From an uncultured Granulosicoccaceae bacterium (lineage in GTDB: Bacteria; Pseudomonadota; Gammaproteobacteria; Granulosicoccales; Granulosicoccaceae): DNA of 64,000 bases. Shown here piece by piece: positions 60,692 through 64,000 of this stretch (positions are counted from its first letter, which is position 1; the number at the start of each line of letters is the position of its first letter). The stretch covers positions 124,001 to 188,000 of the forward strand of contig CALAJN010000004.1 of assembly GCA_937922675.1 (NCBI GenBank), in the 5' to 3' direction. The position numbers and the translations under genes were made by a program. Under the pieces are notes generated by a model. The model ran no database searches and was not told the origin of the DNA. It saw only the letters and a program-made list of their open reading frames with translations.

Positions 60692-60704
60692 GTAGTTATA
60701 TTAC
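60692..60704. promoter_or_regulatory. Candidate HexR operator next to the zwf start
   Basis: GTAGTTATATTAC is a near-palindrome of the GTARTTATAYTAC type, matching the core of HexR sites (TGTARTNNNNNAYTACA). It ends six bases before the zwf ATG and would overlap its ribosome-binding region. A further ATTACA half-site is at 60,639-60,644. hexR is three genes away in the same block. Confidence 0.45.
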
Positions 60705-60710
60705 TTAAAT

Positions 60711-62186
60711 ATGAATCTGATCAATAACGAAGCGCTCTTGCCCTTCGATCTAGTCCTGTTTGGCGCAACGGGTGATCTGTCTGTGCGCAAGTTGATTCCT
60801 TCGCTCTATTTTCGTGATCGCGAGGGCCAACTGCCAGAGGACAGTCGCATTATCGGAGCAGCGCGCAGCGACTATGATACCGCTGCTTTCCGCGCCTGGC
60901 TGAATACCGAGGCCAAGGCTCACATTCCGGACGATCAGTTCGAGGAGGCCGTCTGGGACGGATTTCTTGCACGTATCGAATACCTGCGGCTCGATGCCAC
61001 ATCACAAGCTGACTACGCCAAGCTAGGTGAAATGCTCGCGGGGCGCGAGTCACACGTGCGCGTGTTCTACCTCTCGGTAGCGCCATCACTGTTCGGAGCA
61101 ATAACCGATGGGGTACATGAGGCGGGCTTGATTACACCATCGAGTCGCGTAACTCTCGAGAAGCCGCTTGGGCGCGATGAAAAAACCGCCAATGAGATCA
61201 ACGATCGCTTGGCAGCGGTGTTCAAGGAATCACAGATATTCCGGATTGACCATTATCTTGGCAAGGAGACCGTGCAAAACCTTCTGGCACTGAGGTTTGG
61301 TAACGCTCTGTTTGAGCCCCTGTGGCGAGCTGAGCTCATAGACGATGTGCAGATCACCATCGCTGAGGATCTGGGTGTTGATGGTCGTGGTGCTTTTTAT
61401 GACCAGACCGGCGCTATGCGCGACATGGTGCAGAACCACCTTTTGCAACTGCTGGTGATCATTGCGATGGAGCCCCCGGTCAGTATCAATGCGGATGCTG
61501 TACGTGATGAGAAGATCAAGGTGCTGAGGGCCTTGAAGCCGCTGAAGGGTGTCGATGCGATTCGCAACAGCGTTCGCGGGCGCTACACCGCGGGTGCATA
61601 CGCCAGTGGTCCGGTGCCGGGGTACCTCGACAACGAGACCATTCCCGACGACAGCGTCACTGAAACGTTTGTGGCCTTGCGCGCCGAGATCGAGTCATGG
61701 CGTTGGGCCGGTGTGCCATTCTATCTGCGAACGGGTAAGCGGCTGCCAAGCAAGCGCACTGAAATCATCGTGAACTTCAAGCGTGTTCCGCATGAGATAT
61801 TCCCCACGGCTGCGGGTCCTGCCACACCCAATCAGCTTGTTATCAGATTGCAGCCCGAAGAGAGCATTCGCATGCGCATCTACGTCAAGGCCTGGGGTGA
61901 CGACATACAACTGCAGCCGGTCAGTCTGAATCTTGATTTCAATGATGTGTTTCGCAAACGCCGAATGATTGCCTATGAGCGGCTGTTGATGGACATCATC
62001 CGTGGCAATCAGACCTTGTTCATGCGTCGTGATGAGGTCACTGAAGCCTGGCGCTGGATCGACCCCATTCACGCCGCTTGGGAACAATATGAATACTCGC
62101 CCGTACCCTACGAAGCCGGTACCTGGGGGCCTGTCGAGGCCAACGCGCTGATGAGTCGAGACGGACTCAAGTGGCACGAGGACTGA
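60711..62186 (+). CDS. zwf: Glucose-6-phosphate 1-dehydrogenase
   Basis: Zwf oxidises glucose 6-phosphate to 6-phosphogluconolactone with NAD(P)+. The 491-residue protein has the N-terminal nucleotide motif LFGATGDLSVRKLIPSLY, the catalytic block RIDHYLGKETVQNLLALRFGN, FYDQTGAMRDMVQNHLLQLL and the C-terminal YERLLMDIIRGNQTLFMRRDEV. ATG 60,711 is the sole sensible start. It heads zwf-pgl-hexR and diverges from edd. Confidence 0.97.
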   Translation: MNLINNEALLPFDLVLFGATGDLSVRKLIPSLYFRDREGQLPEDSRIIGAARSDYDTAAFRAWLNTEAKAHIPDDQFEEAVWDGFLARIEYLRLDATSQADYAKLGEMLAGRESHVRVFYLSVAPSLFGAITDGVHEAGLITPSSRVTLEKPLGRDEKTANEINDRLAAVFKESQIFRIDHYLGKETVQNLLALRFGNALFEPLWRAELIDDVQITIAEDLGVDGRGAFYDQTGAMRDMVQNHLLQLLVIIAMEPPVSINADAVRDEKIKVLRALKPLKGVDAIRNSVRGRYTAGAYASGPVPGYLDNETIPDDSVTETFVALRAEIESWRWAGVPFYLRTGKRLPSKRTEIIVNFKRVPHEIFPTAAGPATPNQLVIRLQPEESIRMRIYVKAWGDDIQLQPVSLNLDFNDVFRKRRMIAYERLLMDIIRGNQTLFMRRDEVTEAWRWIDPIHAAWEQYEYSPVPYEAGTWGPVEANALMSRDGLKWHED

Positions 62187-62190
62187 AGCT

Positions 62191-62901
62191 GTGACGGACA
62201 TGACACCACCGATTGCGCGCAAGAGCAAGCCTGATGCCGGTAGCTTGGCTAAACAACTGGCTCAGGACGTTGCTGATGTTCTGAGTCGGGCAATAGAGCA
62301 ACGGGGTACTGCAAGTCTGGTCGTTTCCGGGGGTAGTACGCCCAAGCCGATGTTCCAGCATCTGGCCACACACGAGGAGCTGGACTGGTCGAAGGTCACA
62401 GTGACCTTGGCGGACGAGCGAGCCGTGCCGGTAGGACATGCGGATAGCAACGAGAGTTTTGTGCATGAGCACTTGTTGGTCGGTGCTGCGGCCAAGGCGC
62501 GCTATGTATCGCTTTTGCCTCCGGATGTGACTGATCTTGATGATCTCTCTGTTGTGGCTGAGCGTGTGGATGCGATGGGTAGTTGCTTTGATATCGTGTT
62601 GCTTGGTATGGGGGGAGATGGTCACACTGCCTCACTTTTCCCGGATGCGCCCGAGTTGGAAGCTGCCATGAGTTCGCCTGTCTCGGCGGTCGCTGTGCGT
62701 CCGCCCTCGGTCGCGCAAGAGCGAATATCACTCAGTGCGGGGCGGCTGGTCGCGACCAGGCATCTGTGGTTGCACATCAGCGGTGATGGCAAGCGCGATG
62801 TGCTCGAAGCTGCGTTTGCAGAGGGGAGCCTGCCGATTGCACGGGTATTTGAACTCGCCGCCTTATCCGATGTTGAGCGCGTCATCTATCTGACCAGCTA
62901 A
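62191..62901 (+). CDS. pgl: 6-phosphogluconolactonase
   Basis: Pgl hydrolyses 6-phosphogluconolactone. The 236-residue protein of the DevB/SOL type has SLVVSGGSTPKPMFQHLA, VTVTLADERAVPVGHADSNESFVHEHLL and FDIVLLGMGGDGHTASLFPDA, all typical. The start is GTG 62,191; an ATG three codons in (62,200) is also possible. It lies 4 bp after zwf and 23 bp before hexR. Confidence 0.95.
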   Translation: MTDMTPPIARKSKPDAGSLAKQLAQDVADVLSRAIEQRGTASLVVSGGSTPKPMFQHLATHEELDWSKVTVTLADERAVPVGHADSNESFVHEHLLVGAAAKARYVSLLPPDVTDLDDLSVVAERVDAMGSCFDIVLLGMGGDGHTASLFPDAPELEAAMSSPVSAVAVRPPSVAQERISLSAGRLVATRHLWLHISGDGKRDVLEAAFAEGSLPIARVFELAALSDVERVIYLTS

Positions 62902-62924
62902 GGCTGCCTGCTGGGCGAAAAAAC

Positions 62925-63755
62925 ATGCTCGACAAGATAAAGTCTGCGCGGGCAGGGCTGCGCAAATCCGAGCAAAAGGTTGCCGATGCGGTAATCGAAG
63001 ATCCGGATGCGTGCGTTCAGTCCTCGATTCAGTCGCTCGCACAACGTGCGCTGGTGTCCGAGCCGACCGTTATCAGGTTTTGTCGTGCGCTTGGTTGCGT
63101 AGGTTTTCAGCAGTTCAAGCTGCGTCTGGCTCAGGACCTTGCCAGTCGCGATGCGTTTTTCTATCAGGACGTTACGGCCGAGGATTCAAGTCGTGACCTT
63201 GCGGGAAAACTGCTCGACGGAGCGATAGCTTCGCTTGTGCAGATCCGTAATCAACTCAACCATGAGGCACTTGAATTAGCGATTGAGTTGTACGAAAACT
63301 GTGATCGAGTCGAATTGTATGGCTCGGGTGGTTCAGCTGTTGTGGCACAAGACGCACAGCTCAAGTTCTTCAGGCTGGGTAAACCTGCAATTGCCTACTC
63401 TGACCCCCATATTCAGCATGCAGCGGCCGCATTGCTTGATCGCTCGGCACTGATCATCGCCATATCACACTCGGGTCGCTCCAGAGATATTTTAAGGACC
63501 GTGGAAATCGCACGTGGGATGCGCGCTAAAGTGATTTCTGTCACCGCGACAAAATCACCTTTGGCTGAGCAGAGCGATGTCTGCCTGTCGGTGGATATTC
63601 TCGAAGACAGTGATGTTTTCAGCCCGGTCAAATCCCGGCTTGGGCAGATGGTGGTGCTCGATATTCTCGCTGTGGGAGTAGCAGTGCGTGGTGGTGAGCA
63701 AATGCTGGAGCAGTTGGCTCGAGCCCGACGTGCGATCGACTTCAAGTTCCTCTAA
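62925..63755 (+). CDS. hexR: HexR-type RpiR-family regulator
   Basis: HexR represses zwf, edd and related genes and is released by KDPG. The 276-residue protein has an N-terminal RpiR-type helix-turn-helix (LRKSEQKVADAVIEDPDACVQSSIQSLAQRALVSEPTVIRFCRALGCVGFQQFKLRLAQDL) and a SIS domain (VELYGSGGSAVVAQDAQLKFFRLGKP, ALIIAISHSGRSRDILRTVEIAR). Its place after pgl and the operator-like sequence before zwf support local feedback. Confidence 0.93.
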   Translation: MLDKIKSARAGLRKSEQKVADAVIEDPDACVQSSIQSLAQRALVSEPTVIRFCRALGCVGFQQFKLRLAQDLASRDAFFYQDVTAEDSSRDLAGKLLDGAIASLVQIRNQLNHEALELAIELYENCDRVELYGSGGSAVVAQDAQLKFFRLGKPAIAYSDPHIQHAAAALLDRSALIIAISHSGRSRDILRTVEIARGMRAKVISVTATKSPLAEQSDVCLSVDILEDSDVFSPVKSRLGQMVVLDILAVGVAVRGGEQMLEQLARARRAIDFKFL

Positions 63756-63764
63756 CCACGCAGT

Positions 63765-63792
63765 GTCAGTAAACGCCCCGCAGTCAGTAAAC
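63765..63792. repeat. 10-bp direct repeat after hexR
   Basis: GTCAGTAAAC occurs at 63,765-63,774 and again at 63,783-63,792, eight bases apart, in the short gap between convergent hexR and the right-edge gene. It could be a tandem protein site or mere duplication. Confidence 0.35.
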
Positions 63793-63808
63793 TCATGGTG
63801 GGCAGGTA

Positions 63809-64000
63809 TCAGTTGGTTTGGGCAATTGGTCCAAAGGCCGATACGGCGGTTGGACTGGCCAGGCGGCGTGCCCTGGCAAACAGTGCGTCATTGTCGATAC
63901 GAAAGACAGCGGTGCCGAGTCGACCGACATCGACAGTCAATGCGTCAGCGAAGTCTTCAGACTCGGAGAGCTGGATCTCAAAACCTTGTGCTCCAGCTGC
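63809..64000 (-). CDS. Unrecognised protein, C-terminal 63 residues (5' end off window)
   Basis: The minus frame is open from the right edge to a TGA at 63,809-63,811, giving 63 residues ending with LFARARRLASPTAVSAFGPIAQTN. It has codon use like its neighbours and a regular beta/alpha pattern (FEIQLSESEDFADALTVDVGRLGTAVFRID). No family is recognised from this part. It converges on hexR. Confidence 0.55.
   Translation of the reverse strand, partial: AAGAQGFEIQLSESEDFADALTVDVGRLGTAVFRIDNDALFARARRLASPTAVSAFGPIAQTN

Overview
The window is dominated by a nearly complete photosynthesis gene cluster (PGC) of a purple, bacteriochlorophyll a-type bacterium, covering about 1-41,470. Moderately high GC, a tetraheme PufC, no pufX, a DUF3581-type gene, and a HexR-controlled Entner-Doudoroff block point to a gammaproteobacterium. 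A marine or halotolerant (photo)heterotroph is plausible, but genus cannot be read from this sequence.

PGC layout. Block 1 (minus strand, 1-16,109): bchF-N-B-H-L-M, lhaA, puhA-B-C-E, bchI and bchD, the last cut by the left edge. It makes bacteriochlorophyllide and the reaction-centre H subunit with its assembly factors. Block 2 (plus, 16,307-26,101): the B12-binding antirepressor aerR/ppaA and the repressor ppsR/crtJ, then bchG, a PucC-family transporter, bchP, tspO, bciB, two small membrane-protein genes and crtI. Block 3 (minus, 26,160-30,437): crtC, an unrecognised membrane-anchored protein, crtD and a low-GC Gfo/Idh/MocA oxidoreductase. Block 4 (plus, 30,497-41,401): crtE, crtF, bchC-X-Y-Z, pufQ-B-A-L-M-C, closed by a strong hairpin at 41,442-41,469. 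TGT-N12-ACA palindromes (PpsR/CrtJ operators) lie at the block 1/2 and block 3/4 divergences and before bchG. At bchF/aerR two perfect copies are exactly 8 bp apart. No crtB, acsF, bchE, bchJ, bchO or puc gene lies in the window.

After the PGC come a gamma-glutamylcyclotransferase-like gene, a DUF3581-like gene and recQ (plus). On the minus strand follow an acyltransferase-3 membrane protein with a small downstream gene, and two tandem paralogous lipoproteins of the sialate O-acetylesterase (SASA) type. Together these could be a surface O-acetylation/deacetylation cassette.

49,522-57,381 is a tightly overlapping Mrp/Mnh-type cation/proton antiporter operon (E-F-G-DUF4040-B-C-D-D-small membrane protein-D), followed by an unrecognised gene. 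The right end holds the Entner-Doudoroff pathway: edd-eda (minus), zwf-pgl-hexR (plus), with operator-like palindromes between edd and zwf, and the C-terminal end of an unrecognised minus-strand gene at the right edge.

The most likely sites of undescribed biology are the PGC-embedded unknowns (24,203-24,334; 24,324-24,629; 28,742-29,440), the foreign-looking oxidoreductase where crtB often lies, the LH1 polypeptides with long C-terminal tails, and the acyltransferase/twin-esterase cassette.
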